DNA of 64,000 nucleotides from Nemopilema nomurai (lineage: Eukaryota > Cnidaria > Scyphozoa > Rhizostomeae > Rhizostomatidae), in contig ML133458.1 of the NCBI GenBank assembly GCA_003864495.1, forward strand, positions 496,001-560,000. Reading direction: 5' to 3'. This document shows, piece after piece, positions 1-12,185 of this stretch. The notes under the pieces were generated by a model. It made no database searches. It had not been told where the DNA came from and saw nothing but the letters and a program-made list of their open reading frames with translations. The position numbers were made by a program, and so were the translations under genes. Position 1 is the stretch's first letter; each line of letters begins with the position of its first letter.

Positions 1-3000
1 CGAATGAAAACAAACAAAAGTTAAGCCAATGGCCCGATCAATGCTGTACATATGGAATTATGGGCTTAGTTGGGGCTTAAAGGAGAAAGACCAAAACGGA
101 TTTAGCGTTTTACAAAACCGACTGAAATGCCCACAATTTCACTCTCAGCTTTGTTCATTTTAATTGAGCACAATACATTGAGCGTAGATTCATATCTTTT
201 CTACGCACCGGCATTGTGACAAACCAGAGGATAGGCACCTTTGTAAGCTTGCTGGAACATTCATCGCTGCGAATTATAATAAGCCAGTTGCCACGGTCGA
301 ACAGAACTGAAGTGAATTTGGCAAAAAAGTTGCCATGGAATTGGAGTGAATTCAAAGGAAACTGGCAGTTAATCTAAATGAAATGTCATAAATTTGGCTA
401 CATTATTCCAAAGTGCTAAAAATGCATTTCCGCTGCCGTTCTTTCTTACCTAATTTTCCAACCCCGTTGTCTGCACGAGAAAACAATTGGATTCAGCTTG
501 GTTAAAAATAGATCAGTGACGTCATAAATCAACATTTAGTAATATGTTTGTTAAATCAAAGTGAAAAGTCTGGTTCGTTTGCGAATTTCCTGCATTTTTC
601 ACTGTTTGCTGATTGGCTAAGGAAAGATTCGACTCATGATTTATGACATCTGACCTTATATGTGGCTTCGTCATTTCTTTGAATGCAAACTACAGACTAA
701 CTGCTCAAATTTTTCCATCACGGTATGCTGCCATTTTCATTCTCTGCTGTTTAATGCAAACTGGGACTTCTTTGCCGAGAACAGAAGAGTCCTATTATCC
801 GAAGTAACATTAATGGGAATTTTTCCCAAAGAAATTTCACAATCTACGCTTCACATACGCAGCAGTGAAAGCAAAATCTTCACATATTCTTCATTGGACG
901 TTCTAAAAATACCATTGAAGATGTCCACCTAGAAAACACCTGATTAGTCGGTCCTTTCTGTAAAAAAACAATTGACTGTAGAAACTTAATTGGAATGTGG
1001 ACTGCTTTCAAATTCACTTTACAACAAGTTATTTGCCGTTTAACCATCCAAGCGTTAAAAAATGTGAAAATAAACTTATGAATTTGCATCTCGAGCCTGT
1101 ATACAACCCAAGCATGCTTAGTAATTGCATCTTTTTGGATCTCTGCAAAGTTGCTCATCTGAAATTTCTGCCTTACTGCCAGTTATTTGAGTGGTTAGTG
1201 CAAAGGTTAAACCAGCGTTTCTGGTCCAATCCTGGTACACTGACGCTTTCTAACACATTTAGCCGCAACTTAATACCTTTTTGAAGCAAACTAGGTCGAA
1301 AAAGGTGCCACAAGAACTAGCTTTTCTAGCAATAGCGCGTCCTTTAGCACTTTTTACCGAATTAGTGACTAACTTCAACACTTTCAAATGGCTATGTTTT
1401 TGCATTCTCTGCCTCACCAAATCCTATGAATAGCATCACCAAATCCTAAGCGCCCAACATTCACTGCATGTTTGAGCTTCAAATCCTGAGCAGCAGCAGT
1501 AGATGACATTTGAAAGCCTAAAAACGCACTGAGATGGCAAGCAGAAAAGGCTTCTGGAGTATACCATGGAAAAGGTTTAGAAGGCCTAGAAGGCCTTAAA
1601 AACATTATGGATATTGCATCAGGTCTGAGCTCCGTTCCAGGCTCATATGCTGCCACAAAGGGGCTATGACACACATTGCAAATCAAGTACACCTCCAGGG
1701 TCGTCTTGAATAAATCTGCAAAGACCGGTTTAAAAATAAAATTTTGTAAAGAAATACTTAATCAAAACTTCTTTTTGCACTACGGCTCTCATTTTCGCCT
1801 ATTGTTATAGTGATGACTGCATTCGATTCCAAGAGGAAAGAGCCATCAAAGGATTGATAAAAAGATTAACAACATTTCATATCTTCATGCACCTGCCTTC
1901 ATTTTGATACAGCTCTTTTCTTCTTAAGACGTAAATCTACAATGCTTGCGCTTGTAGGACGAAGAAAAGCTAGACACCATTTAGATTCAATTGTTTCACT
2001 GACAAGGCTGTGATCCCGCCTCGTTTTCGTCAACAATGGATCAGTTGTTGTTCGTTTTGCGCTGGGCTTTGCCTCCTTTCAATCTCCAACATTGCCAATG
2101 CATTGCCGCAATGTAGCGGAAACTTAGCGTGTGTTGAAAATGGGATTTAGGGAGCATAACTTCATGGGCTTAAAGGCAGGTGCAATTAGAGTTGAAACAG
2201 TCTGCTTTCAACCAACATTTTCCTAAAGCACTAGCACCAAGCTAAAATGGCTGTAGGGAATATCAAGTTTGTAATTACAGAATGTACTGGCAAAATCAAT
2301 GCAAAGCATCAAATGTATTGGTTGGTTTACCATCGACGAATGATTTGATGCTCTCTTAGAAAGACTAACTTAAGTTGCAGCTATTGTATATAACGTATAA
2401 GCGTGGCATCGTTCGTTGTACTTCAAATTCGAGAAGTTCTGTTGACCAATCTAAGATATCAATAAGAGTATCAGTAAAGCCTTAACCTTTGGTTTTTTCC
2501 ATGAAAATTCAGTGATAGGCAAAGTCTAGCCTAGTGAGGTCAGGAGTAAGCGAAATAGATGCAGCTTGACGTATGAGTGTGTAATATTTTGAAGGAACTG
2601 GAAATTTAACTGTTGATCAATACGAAATAGGTTCATGATTTTCCATTACCTGTAGACTGAGGTGCTAGACTTGACAGAACATTTCGAGCCCATTGTAAGC
2701 TGCCACAAATGTTGAAGTTCCTTTCTTTGCGCAAGTTAGTTCCGTTTCAGATTTGGTTAGTAAACGATTTTATTTACACGTTTTAATTTACAAGTGTAAT
2801 GCAATCCAAAACGTTGTAAAGAAACATGCAACTTCGCCTGACGAATGCTATGACTGTGTATTTGTAATCACAGATCGTTGGGCTGTTGCAAGAACGGGTG
2901 GGTGTGACTTGATACATGTTTGCCAAGTAACGTACTACGTCTACATTCTTAGAGTGTACAGTTAATTTTGATGGGGTCCCTTTCACAAATTTTCCTCATT

Positions 3001-6000
3001 AATAATACAGAATATAAACTACTGCATCGAAGAATTGGGGAGAAGAGATCTTGCATCAGATCTTGCTTTCCATTTAGATTTCAGTTTTCCATGAGTTGCA
3101 TATGCTTTTATTTATGACAGTTCTAATTGATCTTCTCTGGCCATGGACCCTGGTACATTCTTTGTAACGTCAGTACTGGGCACCTGTTACCTTATCACAA
3201 CTTAGTGCGACAATGTTACCAAATTGATAAATATTTGGCACAAAATTTTGCTCTTGTCACAAAGATTGCAAATGAAGGATGAGCACGATAAAACATTTTC
3301 TGTACTATGCTTTTTGAGTTCAGAACACAACTTGATTTGCAGGGATTCTGAGTAGAATTAATGGGCAAACTGGTAAAATAAATAAGTAAAACTGGAAGGA
3401 AGCACTAAAGACGATTGACTTTTCGCTATCTTCCTACTCTAGGAAACTGCTTAAGCACACAAGCACATTCACTTTGGCTTATCAAAAAGTCTAATTTACT
3501 AATGCATTACTTATTTTCTTAATGTATTAAATTTTCTCAGATAAAAGACTTTATGTTATCAATTCTCTTTAATGCTGAATTAGATATTCCTGCTTAGTAA
3601 TCTCATGCCAAATGGATGGCATGCTGATAAAATACTTCAAGAGAACAAACTTCGATGAGACAAGGGTGGTGATTATCTTTCTCTTTCTAACGAAAGAGTT
3701 CGTCGCTAGATTCCAAGACCAGTGATATTTTGCTTTACACCCTTTCAAGCACAAAAGTGATTTAAACAACAACAGAGAGATACACACAAACTTCCTAGCT
3801 AGGCTATTGCCTCAAAAGCAAGGTGATTGCTCGGTTTTCCGATGATAAGAACAGACTCTTAGTGCAAGTTGCTTTTGGGACTCTTAGTGTTAAGCTTACT
3901 TTTAGACCCTGTTAGACCAAGAAAATTTTGTCAGAAGAGAACGAGACCAGAGTGACTGAAGATATTACCAAGCCAATGAATGTGAGGAATGACTTTACAA
4001 TGAATGATCTGTTTCTTTTCCATTCGTTTGCTAAAAGGCTCGTTTTCGTTTCAGTGTAACGTCAGACATACTTGCTATCTATAAAGCTGTATATCGTCTG
4101 CTTGCTAAATCCCAAATTGAAAAAGTTTGAAATTTTTCAAGATCCAAAAAAGTCTTCATAATACCATATGGTGCATTGATTGCATGATTAATTTGCTCAG
4201 CACTGATTTACGTTCTGTTAGTAATTGCACAGAATTTAGTAGCGTGGTAATAAAGCATGAAAGTATCTTGTTTACGACGTCATAGACGAGTGTTTGACTC
4301 TTGATTTATACTTCGATGCTAGCAGAAAGTCAAAGGCGCTTGATACTCACCACCAAGTACTAATGCTCTTCGTGACCACTCACGGTCAAGGTGCTTCTCA
4401 GGGTGAACCAAGTTTCGCAAGACGGCCTAATCGATTTTTGACGCAGCGTCGATACATCGACTGTCTAAGTAGGGCTGACGCGGTGTTGGAAGCATTTGAG
4501 AACAGTTTTAAGTTGATCCTTAAGCAAAGTGAATGTTGTACTTTGTGTAGGTGTTATGCAGCGCTAAATTATTTATGACGGTGGCTGTTGTATATAATCT
4601 CCTTTTCAAATTCTCCCGTTTAATGAAAAAGCTAATCTGTGTTTGAAGGCAGCTGAAGCAGACGAAAACTCGCCCTTTTGAGTGAGAATATCAAATTCTT
4701 TGTAACTCCATCCTGATTAATTAAATCCTATAAAAGAATTCGGCAGGCATGTTTACTGCTAAAACGAAAACTCTGGGCGTGCGATAAGATGAACAAAAAG
4801 CCGTCTTTTGTGCTCAAATCCAGCCCTGGTGAGACCTGCAGAGACGAATCGGGATTCCAGGAGTTCTTTGTCTCTTCGTAGGTTGGTTTCGCTAAACATA
4901 CTCAACTCAGAATGCAGAAAAGATGCAAGGATGAAGTCTACTAATCAAGAAACTCAGAAAAATTAAGAGATTTAAAGCTCTAGCACCTGTCACTGCAGCA
5001 AAAGAAGAACTCACTGTCGGAGACGTGAATTGATGCAAATAGTTTCTTGTCGAATTAAAACTCTCTTCATAAGGTGTAGCTAATAATAGGAGCGACGGCT
5101 CACGGCGAAGATTAAAGATACTGGATAATTCTGATTTAGAACATCGCCACATTCCAACTGGGAGATGATATACAGATGATTACAATGCACTGTGGCCACA
5201 GGCAAGCTTCGAGGATTCTAAGACACGATTGTGAGGGGACTTAGCAATTGAAGTGACAGAATTGTGCAATGATTGAAGCCAAAAGCCCGAGTCCAGCTGG
5301 ATTTAGAGAAATCAAATAGACGCAAATAAAACATCTCATGAATGGATAGGCAGTGATAAGTTGTTAAGAAGTGACGTGTGGGCGATGAATTAGGTCGCTC
5401 AGAATCATTTCACAATGCGCCAGAATTAGTTCGTACGACAGAGTATGGTTAAGAAATGAAAGACGAGTGATTGGGCTTGTTTACTCTCATTTTCAAAAGA
5501 GAAAGATTGTATGAATCCATGAAACAAGATTAGAAGAAAGCATTCAAATTTCATGGTGCCTGGAATTAAAGGTGATCCACTAAACTGAGTTCATAAGCTT
5601 TCCAGAACACGTAGCATACTATACGAGTTTTGGACGCCTGAAAGATGCCAGAAGAGCATCGCTGAACGTCCTATTCTAAAAGGGGTCTCTATTCGAATAA
5701 TACTCAATGTCAATGAACAATGTTGATAGTTTTGACAGGCGAGTCCTAAGGAATTAAGGGTAGGAAATTGTACTGATATGGCATGAAGTCTGTAGATAAA
5801 CAAGGTTGACGACCTATATGCAAACATGATAACAGCAATCTAATGAGGGCCTGGATTGCATTTAGTTTTGCACTGTTGAAAAGTAAGGGCGAGAGAAAAT
5901 GCAGGCGGCATACAGATTAATCTAAGTGTTAAATGATTGCTCTGGAGTTTGAGAATTCCAATTACCACTCTACTCGACTAAAGGTTAGGCTGTGAAAAGG

Positions 6001-8389
6001 ACGCTGAAAGAATCTACTCAATTCTATGCAGGTTTTGCAAGTCAACAGCAAGGGTCGTTTCACTTCCATAGAATTCGCTTTAACTAATTATCTCTCAAGC
6101 GTCTAAATTTCTGAAAGATTGCTAGTTTAATCTGAGCAGAAAAAAATAGTTTTCATTCCAAGCAAAGTTCTTTTCTTTGTGTTACTTACCAAATCACAGG
6201 GAAGCTTTGGTGCTTGAACAAAGACCACGGAGATGTCAGAGTAGATTCATTTGCCCTTGCCAAAACTCTAAACCAAAATGAAGAGTAATGGCCTATTGGT
6301 AGCATATTGGGGATGATTTCAGATCGTTTAATGAGGATGTTTAATTCAGATTTAGCCCATTTTGAAAGCTTCAGAGACTCTTCTCTTCATCTTGCTATTC
6401 TCTCCCCATTTTCTACGATTTCGTCAGGAAAGGAAGAGGGATGCCTCAAACTCAGGTGTGATCCCCCTGGAAATGTCTTTCTTAACCATAACGTATGTGT
6501 TTATCTAGAGTGATTAACGGTAATCAATGTCAGCTTGCACTGAATCTGACCTTTAACCTTACGAATACTGCCAATGCGAAGGGGTCACGGCACCAATATG
6601 AGAAAATAAAAGATTCAATACAAATAAGAAATCTTTTCAGCGTGATTATTAGCGCTTGATTATCGACATACCTTGCAACGAAGTGCAAAGCAGCAACATG
6701 TCAATAGAAATAGTTAGAACGAGCAATGAGACAACTGGCCTTAGGTAACAAACCCCATTGCATAAGAGATCATGCAATACTTTTAAAATTGAAGGCTATG
6801 CGCCTTGTAAGATATAAATGACATTGTTTTCTAGTGGTTTGGAGTGCTTCATAGTGGTCACCGAACAAAGTTTAAAGTCTTTTTTAATTTCTCTAAGAGA
6901 TAATGTTGTAGATTTTCAAGGTTTCTTTGCTTTCAGTGCATTCTTGCCATTGCTTCTCTTTAATCTAACACTGATGCTACAGCTACTCTGTCATACACGT
7001 TCGAAAAACACATTTTACATACCATTGACTTTTCTGCATTAGCAGAACAGCTGTATGACAGAAGATTGGTCCACGGCTGCATAACTGGCCAACAGTGTTG
7101 TTCATCTGATGCTCTTTTCTGTTGACAGCCTGAAAGAAGGCATTACCATAATACCACGTGTTATTTAGAAACTTGCTATAACTTGCTTGAATTCTAATTA
7201 AGCTTGATGTTTTTGAGAAGTTCTTTTTGAGTTCTCCCTTCATCTTACAAGTTTCTATTTAGCTCTTGTAATCTTCTGTAGAGCTAATAGAAACTTTATA
7301 ATACAAGGCTGATTTTAAGTGAAGAACTAAGCAATAAGATTCTTTTGCAGGTCTTTAATGAGAGATAGCTGGATATTTGACCTGTGCTTCTTACGTATAA
7401 CCAGGGTTAAGAAAGATTCCTTTCAAATGAAGTACATCAGCTCAATGCTATAGGTGCAAGATAGATTTCATCATTGGTCAATATAGAGCCAGCCGGTGGA
7501 TTGAACTTCTGGTGACCCTAATGTAACCACTTCAGATCCCTATCATTATCAAATTAGCAACTGGCATTATAAATCCTCTCTTTTTGTGGCCTTTACACTT
7601 TTCTATATCTACTTGTAACACCAAGAACAAACCACTGACTGGAACTTAAAATATGCTGTTTTTCTGTTTTCTAAGAGGCATTTAGGACAATGGCCTAACT
7701 ACTATTTTTTCTGCTTGACATGACACTGACTATGAGCAAGCACTGACTCATTGTCCTATTAATTTTGGTTCAAAACAATAGGATTATCTAAGCAACTAAC
7801 TAAACAGTAAAGGCGTGACTTAACAAGATACCCCTATGGTCGTCTTATCAAAGTCAGTCGTAAATATGAATACCCCTAACGGTTTAGCTGTAATAGAAAC
7901 AGTAACGCTGTTAGCTTAATGTCAAAAAAAGCCTGCGTTTACTCAATGCGAGGGGGGCGCTGGAAGCATAAAGACAGTAGTGATACAATTGCAAAATGAT
8001 AGAATACAGCTCTTATATTGAAGGCATTGGATGTGCAACTGCCCCCTGCTGCAGCGTCTCTTCATAAAGTACCTATGGGCAAATATATTGAATGAAATTG
8101 TGAGAAGTAAACGGTAAGCAGGCCAGCCCTTCTCATATTGTATTAGGTTAGCTGATTTCCAGGCACGACTGTTCAGCCTACCACTTGTTTGTCATGTCTC
8201 ACAAATGCATCCATTCAACTGCAGACAATGCAGTTTTGATCGATCAAATTGCAGATGTACAAATAGGTGATGTACATAGAACCGGTTCTGTCTTGCGTTC
8301 ATGACTCTTTGTGTGTGGCTGACTCATGCTAAATTTCAAATTTACTCAGCTGATGACCCAACCTTTCATTGTACAACTGTTTTCATGTG
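1..8389. other. No gene recognised
   Basis: Only short open frames without start context, splice pairing or recognisable motifs. No tRNA, rRNA or tandem array was noticed. Confidence 0.5.
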
Positions 8390-8608
8390 TCACACTCCAA
8401 CCCTCGATTCTTCACTGTTGAAGGGTGGGTTGATTTGGTGATAAGCTTGTTGAATCTCCTCTCTTTGAAGCAGTACATACTCATCCCATTTCCTAGAGTT
8501 ATTATTGGTGCTTTGATGCCAATACCCAACCTGAACAGAGTCAAGGCAAGGCTTCTTCCTTCTGTAATCTTCCTCCAGTTGCAATTTTTGCAATTCAAAC
8601 CTTCTTCG
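8390..8608 (-). CDS. Candidate terminal exon, unknown minus-strand gene
   Basis: After a possible acceptor (GAGTTGGTAG) a 72-codon frame runs to a TGA. It is rich in Glu, Gln, Lys and Arg and could form a helix (RRRFELQKLQLEEDYRRKK near its start, KWDEYVLLQREEIQQAYHQ later). The polypyrimidine tract is poor and no upstream exon was found. Two other frames are also open here, so this may be chance. Confidence 0.2.
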   Translation of the reverse strand, partial: RRRFELQKLQLEEDYRRKKPCLDSVQVGYWHQSTNNNSRKWDEYVLLQREEIQQAYHQINPPFNSEESRVGV

Positions 8609-11600
8609 CTACCAACTCAAAGCAAATTTTTTTACAATGACTTCAATTTCATTCAACGTAAAGAAATCTTCAATACTACATACTTAAATCAATCGTGTAA
8701 ACATTTTGAAAATATCTAAGCAGAAGGAAATGAGAGGTACTTCTCAGGTTTTATGGTAGCATGGACGAAAGATGCAAAAGCGGGTAGTTTTTAAAGAGGC
8801 GTTTCTCTAAATGTAAAGTGTACCTAGAAATACGCTTCAATAGAAGTAGCAATAAACACAAGGTAACTTACGGTTCAATATATGAAGAATATGACACAAT
8901 AACTTGTGAAAACTTTCATACGCAATCTCCAGCTTGCATCAGTTGACCAAGTGTATTATACTTGTATTACGTAGCAATTGGGTGAATAACTTTAATTCTA
9001 GTTTCAAGGCAACGTTATGTTCTTAGAGGCCAATGCAACGCAGCACTGATGCAGACCAAGAAGAATTAATTGCCTACATCAGGCACCCTTCTTTTCTATT
9101 CTTTGCTTTACAAATAAGCCAGTTCCAACTGTATTTTGGAGTAAGAATAGTGCTGTGGAGTTTGGCAGCCTCAAAAGAAGTGGAGCAGATATGATATATT
9201 GTATCAATGTACCCTTGTAATAAATGAAGCATCGACGCCATTATTTGCACTGTTTTAAACATGGAAACAGGCTCTGCGAAATTTTTCTAGTTTTTGCGTG
9301 ATGTCGATGAATAACTTTATTCTAACGAACTTTAAAGTTTATTTTGGTAAGCGGCAATGCTGAGAACTTTTAAAATCTGGCAAAACTAGGCGTCAAAATT
9401 ATTGTAAATGCATTTTTTTAGATTCTGCAATTAGATTCCTTACCTTGTCATCACATATTCTATGTGTTCACATTTTCAATGAACTTTAAGTCCTTGCAAT
9501 TCCAAACAATTTTCTCTACATCAACCAAGAAAACACAAGTGCTTTTGTTTTTCGGACGCAACACAGCACTGGAGCTATTCTGGAATGGAATGGAAAAATC
9601 ACGTTTCTAAATGACTTTTGGTGACTTGTAAAACACTACTGATATCAAAACTTCTGCTGCTTCTTTAGGAGGACAAGACTGAAGAAAGTCTGGTGCTTGA
9701 ACCAATCTCTCATGAGCAAAAACGGTTCCATGCAAGATTCATCGAATAGAAAAGACATTTACTTTAGAGATAGAACTATATACCAAAGTTTGTCACGTCA
9801 CGACTTTCGGACATCCAAGAGACTGTATTTTTGCGACAAATAATTGCTTATTAACTGCGAATAGAGAAGTGGTATAATGAAAGACGAATCAGCAATGCAA
9901 GAAGGTACGATCTGGCAATTGGAATACATAAGGCAACCAGTTTGACGCTTAAAGGTTCTGTTCCTAAGAGACTGCGGAAAGTTTTGTGAAATCTGGCATG
10001 AATGTTTGGTGGGTGGTATTGCACTGGTGGTGCTAGCATTGGGTGGGTATCATAGCCGACAGGTTAAAGCATCATTCCCTTTGCTAGTTTAGTGTACATT
10101 ACACACTTAAAGTCCGTTTATATATTCCATCGCACACTATTGTCTCGCCTGCCCTTTTCTCAGGTGGAGCTCATCATTTTTTCAGGGCACTTAACAGCTA
10201 GAAGCGTTACATTCATGAATATTTGAATTCTGTGATGGTTGTGTATTCAGTTGATTTTGGCCGCTGTTCTTGCGCGTTTTAACTGTTTAGTCCGACGTGA
10301 GCAAACACAATTTCAATGAAAGTACGAAAGCTTTTGTTATTGTCGGTACACGAAGGTGGAGCGAGTGGCACATTTACAAAAGCTGTGCAAATGCTAATTC
10401 TACGCTTTCTGAATCGGTAAATATCTGCTACTTGACATTTAGTGTTGGTTTGTCAATAGCGATGATCAAATTTGCCAGGCCCAACAGCTAAACGCATTGT
10501 TTGTAGCATGTAATGGCGTAGAAGAAATTCATTGAAATGCCCCTGTTGTAGACATTGCCTTTCAGGGCAAGTATGATGAGTCAGTAATTGTCATTGTAAA
10601 TCTATCGAAATATCTGTATAGGGAACGTAGCAACAATTATGCTCAGATCGCCTGCCTGCAAATGCAGCTTTACTATCCACTACACACACCTACGTTACCT
10701 GGATTTAAAAACTTAAGCTAATTTCCTGTCGCAAGTACCCTACGGATGACTTCAAAATAGACGGTAGCCAAAAATATACATGAGCAGGCCACCTCATGTT
10801 GTGGATCTATCAGAGTAGGAGTAGATCATGCCAGGCAACGCATGACTTTCTTAATCAATGATGAAGTAATCTTACTGGCAACTTTCAATTCTTGTGTTCC
10901 GCAAAAGCAACATGCTCTGGTGAAATTCGTCATAGGTAGCTATTAATACGGGTCATCGCCTGAAGAAGTATGTAAATTTGCCTCCAACTGATGCATTTAG
11001 TAACAACAAATTTATCAGTTTTCATTCAAGTTCATATGATGAGAGAGTCCTCACCTATTTTCAGAAAAGGAGAGAAGTGTTTAGATTTGCTGTCTATAGA
11101 AGTGTATGTCAACTTTCATTTTATGAATTATAGTTTAAGAGTATTCCTGATACGAACGCAGGAAACTCAAGGAAAGTGCGAAAATTTGGTGAGCAAAGTT
11201 TGTGATTTTTCTCTTTTATTATTCTATGTCTAGATGTGTGAACGAGAGATGAACGATTCGAGTTAGCAGCATCACACAGTGAATGACCTGGCTAAAAACG
11301 CTGCAAATGAGTTTATGGTCGAAACAATGAAGCAATTTACGATTTGCAAAGAATAAGTAGGAATAAATGGAATGCGATCGAAATGGACGTTTGACCAACA
11401 ATAACAATTCGTCCACTCCAATATTGACCACCTGCGCGCAAATATTAGCAAACGTAGAATGAACTAAGGCAAAAGCAAGGAAAAAGGATATGTACTCGTA
11501 ACGTAAACACGAGTAGAGTTGGTTAGTGAGTGCTGCAAAGGCATGATTACTGTTGGTTTGTATGACACAAGGTAAGGCAGGCCAGTGAGTGTCAAGTAAA

Positions 11601-11660
11601 TACAGCAAGGTAGGCCTATCAAGAGAAAGCAACGGGCGTTTTTTAAAAGATATGCTAACT
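8609..11660. other. No convincing gene
   Basis: The longest open frame in the window lies on the minus strand here and just beyond (11219-11671, about 150 codons), but it opens at a TTG. It has no recognised domain and no ATG in context, so I leave it unassigned. Confidence 0.45.
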
Positions 11661-11714
11661 AAATTTTGCAAGAAATTTTCAAATTTTGCAAGAAATTGTC
11701 AAAATTTTGCACGG
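11661..11714. repeat. 20-bp tandem repeat upstream of the TATA box
   Basis: Two nearly identical 20-bp units (11661-11680 and 11681-11700, AAATTTTGCAAGAAATTNTC) and a third partial, diverged unit beginning AAAATTTTGCACGG. Confidence 0.8.
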
Positions 11715-11743
11715 AATATTTTGCCTTTTATCCCCTTTGCATC

Positions 11744-11751
11744 TATAAAAG
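11744..11751 (+). promoter_or_regulatory. TATA box of the putative peptide gene
   Basis: TATAAAAG in context CATCTATAAAAGAGC, 78 bp upstream of the ATG at 11829. Transcription would start near 11775, leaving a leader of about 50 nt. It sits 30-80 bp downstream of a 20-bp tandem repeat. Confidence 0.55.
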
Positions 11752-11828
11752 AGCATAAATGCATTTTCGTACCCTTATGTTGGTGTTTTCACACATTTGA
11801 TGGGAAGCATCCATCTTAATCTTACACC

Positions 11829-12185
11829 ATGAACAGAACAACGACGACAATATCCGCTCTCGTGCTCACCATTCTCAATTTTTTCACAGCAAATGGTGAT
11901 CTCCAAGGGACAACTGTATCCTGCATTAATCTACAAACTTGTTTCATGACTTACCCACTCCCTGAAAACGATGGATTTTTGCTTCTACCCTTCACTGGAT
12001 ACAAACTTCTTCTGCTTGAATTCAACAGTCAAGCCAAAAGGAGGAGTTGCTCAATTTTGCTAGAGAAAGAAGTAAGGCAACTTGAGGAGATGATAGGTGT
12101 TAGGATAAAAGCAGGAAGAATTGGCAAAAGGTTGCCTATGAACAATGCCTGGAATAATTGTCTTCAATATTTAAATGTTTTTTAG
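11829..12185 (+). CDS. Putative small secreted peptide precursor, 118 aa
   Basis: The ATG lies 78 bp after a TATAAAAG box. The ORF starts with MNRT followed by a hydrophobic run (ISALVLTILNFFTA, residues ~8-21), a clear signal peptide, with cleavage likely near residues 22-24. The mature part has CINLQTC (32-38), a C-x5-C ring. A tribasic site KRR (70-72) and an amidation-type site GKR (99-101) follow; together they would release a 26-residue amidated peptide rich in Glu, Arg, Ile and Leu. Cys occurs at 32, 38, 74 and 111. The ring matches the calcitonin ring CSNLSTC at five of seven positions, but the segment after it lacks the calcitonin Pro-amide end, so I do not assign it to that family. 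It is read as a single exon; unseen introns could change the C-terminus. No family was recognised with confidence. Confidence 0.5.
   Translation: MNRTTTTISALVLTILNFFTANGDLQGTTVSCINLQTCFMTYPLPENDGFLLLPFTGYKLLLLEFNSQAKRRSCSILLEKEVRQLEEMIGVRIKAGRIGKRLPMNNAWNNCLQYLNVF

Noticed and set aside
11219..11671. 150-codon minus-strand open frame, the longest in the window
   Set aside because: It opens at a TTG, has no recognised domain or splice pairing and overlaps the tandem repeat. Chance openness in AT-rich DNA is likelier.
11925..11950. Calling the putative peptide gene calcitonin outright
   Set aside because: Only the seven-residue ring matches; the Pro-amide C-terminus and the helix between are missing.
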